Source of the DNA: Epiperipatus broadwayi
Taxonomy: Eukaryota > Onychophora > Udeonychophora > Euonychophora > Peripatidae
Assembly (NCBI GenBank): GCA_028023455.1
Contig: JAQFVV010000001.1
Location: 22,153,401 to 22,217,400, forward strand
Reading direction: 5' to 3'
Length of the DNA stretch: 64,000 bases
Shown here piece by piece: positions 35,040-47,037 of the stretch. Numbering within the stretch: position 1 is the stretch's first letter; every line of letters begins with the position of its first letter. The notes under the pieces were generated by a model. It was not told the origin of the DNA. It ran no database searches and worked only from the letters and a program-made list of their open reading frames with translations. Both the position numbers and the translations under genes were made by a program.

Positions 35040-38000
35040 AGATGAGTACCATTTATTTAAGATAGTTTACCTTAATCCAAAGGACGTTTTTAAACGCATT
35101 GTAATTTGCAGACTATCCAGTTATATTTAAAAAGATGCTTTTTTTATATAAAAAAAAAACCTATTGAAACTCAAGAGTACCTAGAATTAACTTTTATTAT
35201 TATTCAAACTTATGTGTGTTTTCTTTGAAATATAAAATATTTTTGCTATATATTTTTAGGAAAAATATTACGTTACATTTGGAAACCAAAACCTGAAAAT
35301 GACTTTTGTTATTATTATGATAAATTAAATTTGCATCCTGTGCTTTTAAAATAAAAAGGAGTTGTAAATATGTTTGCTTATGCTACTGAATCAAATGCCT
35401 GTAAATAACTTTTATTATTATTCAGTAAAATTTGTTTGTGCGTGCTTATTTGAAAAGTATAAAGAAGTTACAATTTTTTTTTTTTTGCTTATTCCATTAA
35501 AACCACAGATCGGGGGGAAAACTTTCTATAAAATATATAATACTACTCTTCGACATTGTTAATTGAATAATTTTTCTAATTAAATATCACATTGGCCAAC
35601 TTCTCAAATACTAATGAATATTATATTTGAATATAATTTAGCATTAAGAACTTTTATACTTATTATTATGCTTATCTGGAATTATATTTGCTATTTTTCA
35701 AAAGTGCTTATTTTTTTGTTGGTACATCATACATTTCCTTACGTGGACAAGCCATCAGAGAAAGACTATGCGCCCTCAGCAGACTGCTCTTAACAGGAAA
35801 TTTTTATTAATGAACTAAGGTGTTTTAAAAAATATATATTTAATATTTTGTATTATTATTATTGTAATATTATCATGATATTTTATCATTATGTCAGGTG
35901 TAAAGGTAAATTTTTATTGCTATTATTATTTTAATGGGTTTATACTAGAATTTGTTGGTATATCCACACATTCTTGGTAAATTTTATACATTTCATTACG
36001 TGGTTTTATTAAATTTTGCAATATTTTATCTGTCAGAGATATTCATCTCTTACATTTATTTTATATTACAAGATTTATCAGTGTTTCAGACACTCATTGG
36101 TAAAGCAGTTCTAAAAGTGTTTGTCGGAAATCTAGTATGCTTATAATTATTATAATATAATAGTTTACCATTATATGTCAATTTAATTGCGTATTTACTT
36201 TAAATTACTATACTTTATTTTGCATTACGTCCATTTATTTATTTAAATTTTATACTATATAATTTATATATATGTGCATTTTTATTATCTATTGCCAGAA
36301 TTTTATTGTGCTCCTGTTTTAAAATAATTTAATAGTCACTTGACTAATCCCTATTGTTAGTTTCAGAGATTGCTTATTGTTTTGAATAATTTTAGGTGTA
36401 TCTTAAGTTAGTCATCTAATTAGTGTTATTATCTTGCCATCGTTTATTTTGTACGAGATGTTTGCCTTAGAAATTAGACCTAAGTTATAACAATTTATTG
36501 CGCTTTGTGGGATGAGATGCTCTCCCCATGGCTTATATTTATTCCATGAGCTTGATAGTAGTGCTTTTGTATTTTTGTGATAGATATCACTTTTCATTAT
36601 TTCTAAAGATACCTAGATCCCTAGATAGGATCATCTATATTTGGTGTATCTTTCCATATTTTCCTGATGTGCTCTGACAAAGTCCAGGCATTCACTCTTT
36701 TGCCTCAGATATAGGTATTCAGAAGCCACCATTTCATTGATATTTTTTTGTTCTGCGGAACCTATGTTTTGCCTATCACTCATGATGAAATTTCATATTT
36801 TCCACCATGCTAGGTGAAGTTATCTTTGTATTAGAATTGACATGGCAATGATTAGTAAGCTTATGAAGAGTTGGTTCTTCAGGTAGCATTATGTACAATT
36901 CTTTGTGGTATATAACAATGTCTGTATTGTGTTGCTGAGTCGTTTGACCAGCCACAAGTAAACCAACAATATATTTATACCTTTTAAATATTTAATATTT
37001 AGCACTTGGCATTTAGATCATACATGCACCTTATGTTAGCTGTATATCCATCTGGATCACCTCACCAATGGATTTGTAAATCATTTGATATTTAAAATAT
37101 TATTATTATTATGTGGACAGTAATTTGGTATGATTTATGTATATGACTTTTGGTAAATGGCCCTTTTATTTTTAAAAATTTATATAAAAGCTTAAAATAG
37201 TACTATGTAATTTTTAGCTAAATTGATATTCTACCAACCTGTTTATTCAAACCCAGTTAGTGTAGAATGCAATGCTAATTTAATTGCCCAGACTCCATAA
37301 TTATTAATTTTGTAGTGGTTCATGATTTATTTAGCTTATTTAATTTAGGGTGCTCATTTGCATTTCAAGGCTATAACCAAAAATTTACTTGACATAAGTG
37401 TGTATTTTAAATGAAGGGTTAGATCAGCTTAGTATAAGCTAAAGCTTGGTATTGTTTTTCTTTTAAATTTTGTCTACAAGCTAAATTAGGATACCAGCTA
37501 ATTTTATTGTTAAATCAATCTTATGGGAATATTTGATGTAACAATACATCTAAAGATTTATATTTTAAACCTTAGAATTATTGTCAGGAAAAGATCTAGA
37601 TGCGCTTATGTGCCAGCTAATGTAAACAAATTGTAACAGCGTTGCTGTTGGCCGAATATTTAATGTAATTATAATAAAAAAAAACTGTAAATATTTATTT
37701 TTATATTTAATCATTAATAAATTTAAGTATCATTATTTTAACAGTATTCAGTTTTTGTTTTTCTATATGTCATTTGTCTTGAGTTCACACAAATCTTACC
37801 TATTAGAGTTATTAAATTTGCTATTTGCAAAGAGTATATTAATCACAATTCTGATTTCTATCAAAAATCTGAGTGACAGATAATTATATTTTACAGTTCC
37901 AAAACTTGTAATTTTTCAATGAAAATATTTTACAAGAAACTTCTCAATTCCAAAGATTGGAATTTCATATAAAAGGAATTAAAGTTGAATATGTTAAGAG

Positions 38001-39619
38001 AAATTCAGATCAATAAAATTTTAAAGATTATTTTAGCTATTTTCAGACTGCACTCACTATTAACCATTTCTTTATAATTTGAATATACAATTATTGCACT
38101 TGATAATTTAATTTGTGCTGTCTATGGGATAATAGAAAGACAAAATGTACCCTTATCTTTCTATTGTTTTCGAGTGATATCCTGGATAAATGGCTATGAT
38201 TATTTTAAATTTAGTATATTTTATGCCATTATTTAGCAAATTAAATATTTTCTTTGTTTAATTATTTCTGTTGTGACAGTATGTTAGGAAGCATGTTGTT
38301 ATAAGAAAAGTCTATGCCTCCTAGAGTCTCCCAGGATATCAATCATTCATTGGCAAACAGTCATTACAGAAAAATTCCTAAAAGATATTCAGAATCCTGA
38401 GATGATTATTATTGCTATTTTGTTCATATTATTGAATAATTCATTCATTTAACTTGTATATTGTTTTAGTAAAAGACGCTATAATTGATCTATATGCTAT
38501 TTGAACAGTGCACAGTATTTTATTATTACTCTGCAAGAGTAGAATATTTAAATTCATACCTTTCTTTAACATTCTGATATAGAAAACATTAAATATTAAG
38601 AGATTTTAAGATGAAAAATAATATGTTAGGTTTCTGGTGATGCAAATAATTTATATACTCAGAGAATATATTTTGATAGAGGGGGAAGTCACATCTTAAA
38701 GCTATTTTATTGATAAGAGTGAAGTTTTTCCTCTTCTTAATTTCATTTGTAATTACTTAATTGCGTAATAGATATTATTATTATTACTTTAAAATTTCCT
38801 TTTGTCTGAATAGATGTCTCTGAAGTACCTTTTCTTTTATTGTAACTGCCATTGAGTCTAGTCCATGCTTCAAACATAAGAGTCTCTCCTATTAGTCATT
38901 ATTTTATAAAGAGGAGTGATCATCATCATTTTATTTATTTATTTATTGCCATTTAGGTTACAATTGGCACTCCAACTCTCACCCTCCCCACTCCCTCTCA
39001 CTTTAATATTGTGACTTAATGATATTTACAAAAGTATTAAAGAATTTATATAAATATATAGTTAGTTATTTATAAATCCATCTTTATATATGATCTAATT
39101 GTTTATATAGACTCTAAAGATTGCAACTTGACTACAAAGAATGAAACTATTAATTCAAAAAAGTTTCCTAAGTAAACCTCATTAAACAGGTAAACATAAC
39201 CTGTTCTGAGAGCAAACTAACAAATAGCCAATAGTGCACTCCACCTGTGTATTACTCGGATAAAGCCCAAGGCTAGATAGATATTAATTAAATTCATGAA
39301 AGCAAACAACACTTAAACAATAATCTCAATCTGTATTTATAAATATTTACAGAATAAAGGGAAGATGGTTTTTGTTCTTCACATTCAGTTCCAGAAAAAA
39401 GCAAGATAATAGAAATCATAAAAAATTGTGGTACTCTCTAATATATTATTGTACACACTTATTTTAGAATATGAATGAGTAAAGATATCGATTTTAAAAA
39501 AGTGTAATATAAAAAAATATTTGTTTTCTCCATATTTTTCATTAGCAATTTTACTTCAAATTTATATATTTTCCCATTAAGTGATAAATATTTACCATTA
39601 CAGTGGAGCTATGAACTAT
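35040..39619. other. AT-rich stretch with possible decayed coding patch
   Basis: Most of it is featureless. At 36400-37000 the minus strand reads as mixed, coding-like sequence with an open frame at 36412-36597 and interrupted frames above it, but I could not assign a family. A pyrimidine-rich patch lies at 38968-39000, next to a short TTTA repeat at 38931-38947. Confidence 0.45.
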
Positions 39620-39642
39620 ACTATATCATATAATACTCAATT

Positions 39643-39650
39643 GTCTAAAC
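39643..39650 (+). repeat. 8-bp target duplication of the hAT element, left
   Basis: GTCTAAAC here is repeated exactly at 42291-42298 on the other side of the element. The mirrored foldback arm has one GTCCAAAC at this place, which supports it as the target site. Confidence 0.95.
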
Positions 39651-42290
39651 CTGAGGTCGCCAAAGTGGTCTATATAGAACCCCAGAGATCTATTTAACAA
39701 AAGTAGGGGTCGATCTGAGCCGGGGGGGGGGAGGAAAAACAATTCTTAATATGCAAATCACACATACCTAACTATATATGTAAAATTTGTGAATGTTTTT
39801 AAAATTGACTTAATATCAGTTTCTTTATAGAAAATAAATTAATAAACGTATATTTATTCGGGTAAAACTAGTATTTACGTACCAGCATACAGTGGCACGA
39901 ACTCTGCACTTCTGGCTTATGAGTCATATGCATATGTGCGCTTGTCCAAATGTCACGAGCGCTGATGTTACAAATGCAAATATCATATGCAGTTTCAGCT
40001 ATCTTTGCAAATTGTGAACAATGTTAAATATTTGCAGTGTCATTATTATTACCTTTATAGTATTGGATAATTAGTTATAGTTTCTATAAAACTATTCGTT
40101 TGGTTTAGATATCAATTTTAATTATCAATACATGTAAAAAAGAAGGTAATATTAATAATATGGATTTGTATAGTATACCAACTTATTTTTAACTTATTTA
40201 TAGAACCCTAATTAAAAAATGGCAGCTTCAGCTTCTAAAAAGAAATGTCAGTATTATTCATTGGATTATTTGAAATTTGGATTAATTTGTTCACCGACAA
40301 ATGAAACGATTCCTATGTGTCTTCTATGCGAAAAAACTTTTGGAAATGACTACATGAAACCGTCAAAAATGAAAGATCATCTTGAAAGGGTTCACTCAGA
40401 TAAAAAAAAAAATAAAGAACGAATTTTTCAAAAAACTTAAAGAAAAAGTCATATGTCGACCAACTGTAAAAAGTTTTATGAAGCAGTCTACTGAAGTTGA
40501 AACTGAAGGAGGATTAAATAGCTTTGTACAAGATTTCGCTTAATATAGCAAAGAGGGGAAAACCACACACACTCACTGAAGAAATTGTTATACTTGCAAT
40601 TAAAGACGTCATTGAGAATGTAATGAAAAAAGTTCATTAATGTTTTAAAGTCCTTGCCATTAAGTGCAAATTCTGTAAAATGGTGTATTGATGAAATGGC
40701 AGAAGAAATAGAAAATACGGTAGTTTTGGAGCTAAAAAATTGCAAGTTCTCTATTCAACTTGATGAATTTGTTTTTGGCATTTCTGCTATTCTGATGGTG
40801 TACATTAGATATTTCAGTAAAATGAAAAGACAAGTCATTGATGAATTTTTATTTGCTAAATATCTTGAATCTGCTGGAAAAGGAGTGACAATTTTTAGAA
40901 GTTTACAAGAATATTTAAATAAATATGATATATCGCTTGAAAATATAATAGCAGTAGCCACAGATAGCGTAGCTGCTATGGTAGGACATTACCAAGGTTT
41001 TGCTAGATTTCTCAAAGAAAAAGTGCCCGGTATACATACTATTCATTGTGTGTTGCATAGAAACAACTTAGTAGCAAAATATCTGAGTCCAGAGTTACAT
41101 AAAGCTTTACAGTTTTGTATTAAGTGTATCAATCAAATTAAAGCCCAACCTCTTAAATCAAGATTATTTTCCAAACTTTGTGAGAAAAATGGCGAGGTAT
41201 TTAACCAATTACTTCTGCACACCGAAGTTAGATGGTTGTCTAGAGGTGTATGCTTGCAACGGCTCGTTGAATTATTTGACTCCACGACAGAATTTCTCAG
41301 CGAAATAAATCCTGTTTTGAGTGATGAACTCCAAAACAATAAGAACCATATTTTTTATTTAGCGGACTTACTTGGAAAATTTAATGGCATCCAAACAAAG
41401 CTGCAAGGAAAAGATGTAACAATTATCCAAGCTCGGACAATACTGTTAGGCCTCCAAGTAAAATTAAATTTATTTACATCTTTATTGTTATGTAAGGATT
41501 ATCAGTATTTTTCAAATCTACGACAATTGGAAATAAAAGAAGAAGACTTGAAAATATATACAAGTCATCTTCAAAAATTAAGCGACAATTTTAAACTGCA
41601 CTTTGTTGATTTGGAAAACATTGACATTCCTGAATGAATTATTGTGCCATTTTCCGCTCAAATTGAAAATGTGACATCAACCTGCAAGATGAGCTTGCTG
41701 AATTATTATCGAATCTTGAAGCAAAGACACTTCTTAAAAATTTAAAAATAAGCAAATTTTGGACAAATATAAATATAATGCAAAAATATGTAAAACTTTA
41801 CGAAATAGCTCAGCTATTTATGCTGGCATTTCCAAGTTCCTATATGGTTGAAGCCGGTTTCAGTCACGTAAATTCAATCTTAACTAAGTACAGAAATAAA
41901 TTAAATGTGGAGTTTCGAGGGGATTTAAGATTAAAATTGACCAATTTTGAACCCAATATAGCGAACCTTGCACAGAAACACCAGGCACACCCATCTCATT
42001 AATTAAGAAGCAATACTGTAGTTACTTATTATTTTTACTTATTTATAATTACTTATTATTTAATAAATATTAAGGTATTTAAATTTCAACATTAAGATAT
42101 TTTTCATAAAATATTGTTACACAATGTAAAATTATTTTAATAAATGTTTAAAATCATAAAATAAATGTACAAACACAGTACCTAATAGATAGTTTTATTT
42201 TAATTAACTGAAAATTACTTTTATGAGGGTCGATGGAGATTTCAAAAAATTATATAGGTGGTCCATGATCAAAAAAGTTTGGCGACCCTG
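39651..42290 (+). mobile_element. hAT transposon (2640 bp) with decayed transposase
   Basis: The ends are CTGAGGTCGCCAAA and TTTGGCGACCCTG, inverted with an indel near the left tip. The exact 8-bp duplication GTCTAAAC flanks it. It contains a transposase relic at 40219-42002. The left subterminal region carries AGGGGTCGAT and the right GAGGGTCGATGGAG. A run of about 12 G lies at 39722-39732. The size and contents fit an autonomous-length hAT that has since decayed. Confidence 0.93.
40219..42002 (+). pseudogene. hAT transposase of the ZBED5/SCAND3/FAM200-like type, broken
   Basis: The first piece (40219-40440) holds a BED-like zinc finger: C34, C37, H54 and H59 in CLLCEKTFG and HLERVH. Between 40440 and 40654 the frame shifts several times; recognisable family segments include GGLNSFVQDFA and KRGKPHTLTEEIV. 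The second piece (40654-41637) is the RNase H-like core with LPLSANSVKWCIDEMA, FSIQLDEF, ATDSVAAMVG, IHCVLHRNNL and TEVRWLSRGV. A stop at 41635-41637 and a further frameshift precede the third piece (41778-42002), the hAT dimerisation region with IAQLFMLAFPSSYMVEAGFS. The usual LDEST and TDGA motifs are altered (LDEFV, TDSVA). Vertebrate genes of this type were domesticated from such elements; this copy is simply decaying. Confidence 0.9.
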
Positions 42291-42298
42291 GTCTAAAC
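42291..42298 (+). repeat. 8-bp target duplication of the hAT element, right
   Basis: Exact second copy of GTCTAAAC. After it the foldback sequence resumes with ACTACTACTTATACAATGC. Confidence 0.95.
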
Positions 42299-42540
42299 AC
42301 TACTACTTATACAATGCTTTATTTTCCATACTTTTTCTACAGTTTACAGTTTTTTCGATTGCCCCAGCAATCTTCTTCAGAACATTATATCTCCTAATAT
42401 CAACTGTTTAAAATTTGATTATAACAGGAGATATAATGTTCTGAAGAAGATTGCTGGGGCAATCGAAACTATATAAAAAGGGAAAATAAAGCATTGTAAA
42501 AGTAATAAAGTGTTTGGACAATTGAGTATTATATGGTATA

Positions 42541-43077
42541 CATTTGGCAATGCAATAGGAAAGAGTAATTAACTACACTATATATTTTGTGATACTATGT
42601 TGAAATATTTCCATCATTATCACATCTAATATATCACAAAACTTCAGGCAATTTTATTCCAAGCCTCCCTGGCGTTTAACATATATAGCATATAATAACT
42701 CAGTAAACTTTATTAAAATAGAATATATATATTGTTTACTGAACTGCAAATCTACAGTACTTTTCAACACTCCTGCATATATAGCATGTTTTTTTTATAT
42801 GTATGTACAAACAAAATTTTAAATTATAATGGTAATAATAAAAATTTGACGGAGACACATTTACATATATTTTACTGTGTTCACTGTCTTACCTTTATTG
42901 AAGCAAGAAAAAAACTAATTACCTTATTTTTAAAATAAAGTAAATGGTGATTTTTTTTTTTTTCTCTTAATAGCTATAGATTAGATTCTTTAAAAAGAAA
43001 TTATTATTTTTTAATTGAGTCGCTATTATCTTCAAGTATATTTTAAAATTTTGTAAAACTTAGCATTATTCCTAGAA
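42541..43077. other. AT-rich stretch, nothing recognised
   Basis: No repeat match or domain; a T run lies at 42952-42963. Confidence 0.5.
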
Positions 43078-43265
43078 AATAATTTATGATATTTTATTTT
43101 TTATCCTTTCTGAATTTGATGTGCAGTATTTTAATCATAATTTTTTTTTTTCATATGTCAAAGCGATCAACGCTCAGGCATATGAAATAAAATAATTTAT
43201 GATGTAAAATACTGCACATCAAATTCAGAAAGGATAAAAAGTAAAATATATTGCTTACATCATAA
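43078..43265. repeat. small foldback (MITE-like) element
   Basis: The arms are inverted copies carrying ATAATTTATGATATTTTA, TTTTTATCCTTTCTGAATTT and GATGTGCAGTATTTTA. The left arm is about 43078-43160 and the right about 43170-43260. The centre is flanked by CATATG on both sides (43153 and 43179). The RTE copy 2 tail begins just to its right. Confidence 0.75.
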
Positions 43266-43276
43266 ACTGAAGAAAT

Positions 43277-44762
43277 AATCATCATCAACCATTATCAATC
43301 CACTGCATAATGAACGTCCCTCCAAGTTCAATCCATCTCCAATCTTTAGCTTCCCTTCTCCACATCACCCCTGCACACTTTCTTATTTCATCCGTCCATC
43401 TAACGTGGTCTCTTTCTGGGTCTTTTACAATTTCTTGGAATCCAGTTTAAGATTTCAATTGTCCATCTATATCATCTCTTCTAGCAATATGTCCAGCCCA
43501 ACTCCACTTCAATCTTTTAATTTTTTCAATGAGGTTAGTAACACATGTTTGTTCTTTTACCCATACATTGTGTTTTCAATCTGTTCTTGTTACTCCCAAC
43601 ATGCATCTCTCCATACTTCTTTAAGTGGTCTGAAGTCTGTATTGCTCTTCTGTTAAGTGTCCAAGTATCAGATCCATAAGTAAGAACTGGTAAAACACAT
43701 TTATTAAAAACCTTTTCAAACACGTAGGCATATTTCCTTTAATACTAAGTTATTTCTACTAAAAGCACTCCACCCAAGTTTAATTCTATGATTAATTTCA
43801 TTCATTATGTTTCCATCTGTATTAATAATCTGACCAAGGTATTTGTAACTGTTAACTTCTTCTAACTCATCATAATCTTTATTTTCATATTTTGGGAAAA
43901 TCAATTAAACATTACTTTAGTCTTTTTAACATTTATCTTTAGTCCTACTTTCATCTGATAACTCCTGCAGCTCTAAAGCATTATTTGCAAAAACAAGTAC
44001 ATCATCTGCAAAATCTAAATGACTTAAATAATCTCCATTTACTTTCACTCCTTTAGCTTCCCATTTTAATCCACAAAATACTTCTTGCAGCACTGCTGTA
44101 AAAAGTTTTGGAGATATGGAGTAACCCTGTCTTACACCCTTCTCAATGTTGACTTTACAGTATCATTATATAATCTAATTGTTGCTGTTGCATTTTTATA
44201 AATATTCTTTAAAATATGACAATATACTGGATCTATACCTTGATGATCCAATGCTTTAATCACTGAAGAAATGTTTATAGAATCAAATACCTTTTCATAA
44301 TCTGCAAATCCAAAACATAATGGCAACTCACATTCATTTGTCCTTTCTATAACTTCTTTCAATACCTGGATATGATCTACTGAACTAAAACCACTTTTAA
44401 ATCCAGCTTGTTCTCTTGGTTGATGGAATTCCAATGTTCTCTGTAGACGAATTGTAGTTATCTTATAAATTTTTGTATAAAACTGATAAAAGGCTGATAG
44501 GTCTGCAATTTCTAATATCTTCTTTATCACCTTTTTTAAATATTAATACTGCAATCTTCCAATCATCTGATACATCTTTATTATTTAGACATTTGGTATA
44601 TAACTTTGCTAATAAAAATTCTATTTCTTCACCTGCTTCTTTTAACATATCAATTGTAATTCCATCATTACCGGGAGCCTTTCCTTTCTTCACACATTTA
44701 ATTGCATATCCCACTTTTTTATTTAAAATTCTGGGTAATTCAGAAGATATTAATATGTACAA
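43277..44762 (-). mobile_element. 5'-truncated RTE-type LINE, copy 2 (minus strand)
   Basis: On the minus strand it ends with TGGATTGATAATGGTTGATG and a short GATGATGAT tail (complement at 43276-43287). It starts in the connection region before the reverse transcriptase, near 44762. It faces copy 3 head to head with about 330 bp between them. The 5' end and the target duplication are not defined. Confidence 0.87.
43300..44762 (-). pseudogene. RTE reverse transcriptase, broken (copy 2)
   Basis: Reading the minus strand: ISSELPRILNKKVGYAIK, GKAPGNDGITIDMLKEAGEE, DWKIAVLIFKKGDK, CRPISLLSVLYK, HQPREQAGFKSGFSSVDHIQ, FGFADYEKVFDSI, then the region for FADD, and C-terminally KVFNKCVLPVLTYGSDTW. It keeps segments missing in copy 1, so it is the better guide to the upstream palm. 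Frameshifts near 44500 and 44140, the shared frameshift near 43955, and others near 43730 and 43600 break it. The largest open parts are 44463-44762, 44132-44530, 43716-43904 and 43535-43723. Confidence 0.88.
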
Positions 44763-45082
44763 GGCTTGGATAAATAAAAAAAAATGACTTCAAATATAAA
44801 ATTTGTGAATTTTAATGGGGTTTTTTTTTTTACATTTTTGTTTTGTTTACATTTGTTTTTTGTTAGCGTGAAATTGAAATCTTGTAGCTTTTTTACAGTG
44901 TAGTTCTCAGCTCGGCTATATTTTTCAGGATTTTCACTTTGATAAAATTAAAAATAGCTTCCATTTTTTAGTTAAATGATCACAAAAAAAAAAACTTTTT
45001 TTTTTTAGTTTTTTTTTTCATCTGATGCTTTTAAAGAAGAAAGTGCCACAAATATCTGTTTACCAAATATTTTCATTGAAAT
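44763..45082. other. AT-rich spacer between head-to-head RTE copies
   Basis: Homopolymer-rich. Its right end (45019-45082) is part of a short dispersed repeat also present near 48822-48919. Confidence 0.55.
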
Positions 45083-45094
45083 ATATCTTGAATC
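45083..45094 (+). repeat. target duplication of RTE copy 3, left
   Basis: ATATCTTGAATC here recurs exactly at 46130-46141 after the element. The related repeat near 48885-48897 has only one such site. Confidence 0.9.
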
Positions 45095-46129
45095 ATTTCT
45101 TCAGTGATTAAAGCATTGGATCATCAAGGTATAGATCCAGGATATTGTCATATTTTAAAGAATATTTATAAAAATGCAACAGCAACAATTAGATTACATA
45201 ATGATACTGGGAAAGTCAACATTGAGAAAGGTGTAAGACAAGGTGACTCCATATCTCCAAAACTTTTTACAGCAGTGCTGCAAGAAGTATTTTGTGGATT
45301 AAAATGGGAAACTAAAGGAGTGAAAGTAAATGGAGATTATTTAAATCATTTAGATTTCGCAGATGATGTAGTTGTTTTTGCAAATAATGCTTCCGAGCTG
45401 CAGGAAATGTTGCAGGAGTTATCAGATGCAAGTAGGACTAAAGATAAATGTTAAAAAGATTAAAGTAATGTTTAATCGATTTGCTCCAAATATGAAAATA
45501 AAGATTGATTATGATGAATTAGAAGAAGTTAAGAGTTACAAATACCTTGGTCAGATTATTAATATAGATGGAAACATAATAGAGGAAATTAATCATAGAA
45601 TTAAACTTGGTTGGAGTGCTTTTGGTAGAAATAACTTGATATTAAAAGGAAATATGCCTATGTGTTTGAAAAGAAAGGTTTTTAACAAATGTGTTTTACC
45701 AGTTCTTACTTATGGATCTGAGACTTGGACACTTAATAGAAGATCAATACAGAGACTTCAAACCACTCAAAGAAGTATGGAGAGATGTATGTTGGGAGTA
45801 ACAAGAAGAGATCGAAAACGCAATGTATGGGTAAGAGAACAAACAGGTGTTACTGACCTCATTGAAAAAATTAAAAGATTGAAGTGGAGTTGGGCTGGAC
45901 ATATTGCTAGAAGAGATGATAATAGATGGACAATTGAAATTTTAAACTGGATTCCAAGAGATTGTAAAAGACCCAGAAGGAGACCACATGTAAGATGGAT
46001 GGATGAAATAAGAAAATGTGTAGGGGTGATGTGGAGAAGAGAAGCTAAAGATCGGAGAAGATGGATTAAACTTGGAGAGACCTTCATCCTGCAGTGGATT
46101 GATAATGGTTGATAATGATGATGATGATG
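45095..46129 (+). mobile_element. 5'-truncated RTE-type LINE, copy 3, with exact TSD
   Basis: It begins abruptly at ATTTCTTCAGTGATTAAAG, inside the reverse transcriptase, and ends TGGTTGATAATGATGATGATG, the expected (TGA)n-type RTE tail. The 12-bp duplication ATATCTTGAATC brackets it (45083-45094 and 46130-46141). Flanking sequence on both sides joins into a repeat seen uninterrupted near 48822-48919. Confidence 0.93.
45104..46112 (+). pseudogene. RTE reverse transcriptase C-terminal half (copy 3)
   Basis: There are two overlapping frames. The first (45104-45454) contains GVRQGDSISPKLF (the usual Pro is Ser) and HLDFADDVVVF with the catalytic Asp pair. The second (45372-46112, 246 residues from its first ATG) continues with VGLKINVKKIKVMF, KYLGQIINIDG, VLPVLTYGSETWTLNRR, RSMERCMLGVTRRDRKRN, WSWAGHIARRDDNRW, HVRWMDEIRKC and LGETFILQWIDNG, the conserved RTE C-terminus, complete to its stop. 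A single frameshift near 45430 separates the two. Apart from that and the 5' truncation it is the best preserved RTE copy here. Confidence 0.92.
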
Positions 46130-46141
46130 ATATCTTGAATC
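46130..46141 (+). repeat. target duplication of RTE copy 3, right
   Basis: Exact second copy of ATATCTTGAATC, followed by TCATAAGTCCATTTTC, which matches the uninterrupted repeat near 48897-48913. Confidence 0.9.
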
Positions 46142-47037
46142 TCATAAGTCCATTTTCTTTGCCATTTTTTTTTTTATTATTATTATTGTGGGACTTAATC
46201 GCAATCAAAAATTTATTTCAATAAACTTTATTTAAATTTTTGGTTGCATTATATTTATTCTTTACTATTTTAAATGTAGCCTCTGCCTTCCATCATCACT
46301 ATCTCTTACTATGGATTCTAATTTTGATTTATATATAGGATTGTATTTTCAAATGTCAGCATCTACATATCTTCATTTTTGACAATTTCAAGTAAATACA
46401 GCTTTTTTTTTTTCATCATAATATTTATACACTATAACTACAGATATAAATTCTTAATTTGGTAATGCCATTATATTTTTAAATCACTCAAGCATTGTTT
46501 GCCTACATATTAGGAGTTTTATTTTGTGAGCTTTCAGCCTGTAATGCTTTCATTTATGAAGCATAAAAATCTTTTCTATAATTACTGTACAATGATTCTG
46601 TGAAATGTATTCATTATAGATATAAAGATCTGGTGTAAATTATTTATACTTGTATGTATATTTATATATACACATCAACATATATTATTAATCTTTTATA
46701 GAAAGAATTATATTCATTTTTAAAGGTCTATTTTGAAATGTTTATAATCAAATTTATATATGCAGTCGGTAAACTATATATTGAATTTCTCCAAAAAAAA
46801 AATTGTAATTCATCACATAAAACATAGCATAAATTTTCTACTAAATAGTCTTTTTAATTTATTTTATTAGACGTATATTCTTAATACATCATTTGATGTA
46901 TTGTAGTTAAAAGTAATCGAATTAAAATATTCTTGTTAATTAGGAAATTATTATATTTCTGTAAAAAAATGTGTTATTTTTACAAAAAAAAAAAACATGA
47001 TGGTTATTTTATTGTTAATTCTAATTAAATGATTTAA
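46142..47037. other. AT-rich stretch, nothing recognised
   Basis: The first 26 bp continue the dispersed repeat; the rest shows no domain or bounded element. Confidence 0.5.

Larger units (their letters stand above)
39620..42540. repeat. foldback element split by a hAT insertion
   Basis: If 39651-42298 is removed, the remainder is a palindrome of about 270 bp. The left arm is 39620-39650 plus about 42299-42386, and the right arm is about 42425-42540. Both arms carry ATAATACTCAATTGT, CAATGCTTTATTTTCC and CGATTGCCCCAGCAATCTTC in mirror order. The loop lies near 42387-42424. This is a MITE-like foldback with a later insertion in its left arm. Confidence 0.88.

Noticed and set aside
40219-42002. 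Domesticated ZBED-type host gene
   Set aside because: Several frameshifts and stops, altered core motifs, and intact transposon ends with target duplication show a decaying transposon.
43277-46129. Twin-primed inversion of one RTE insertion
   Set aside because: Both halves have their own 3' end and tail, and copy 3 has its own complete target duplication, so these are two insertions.
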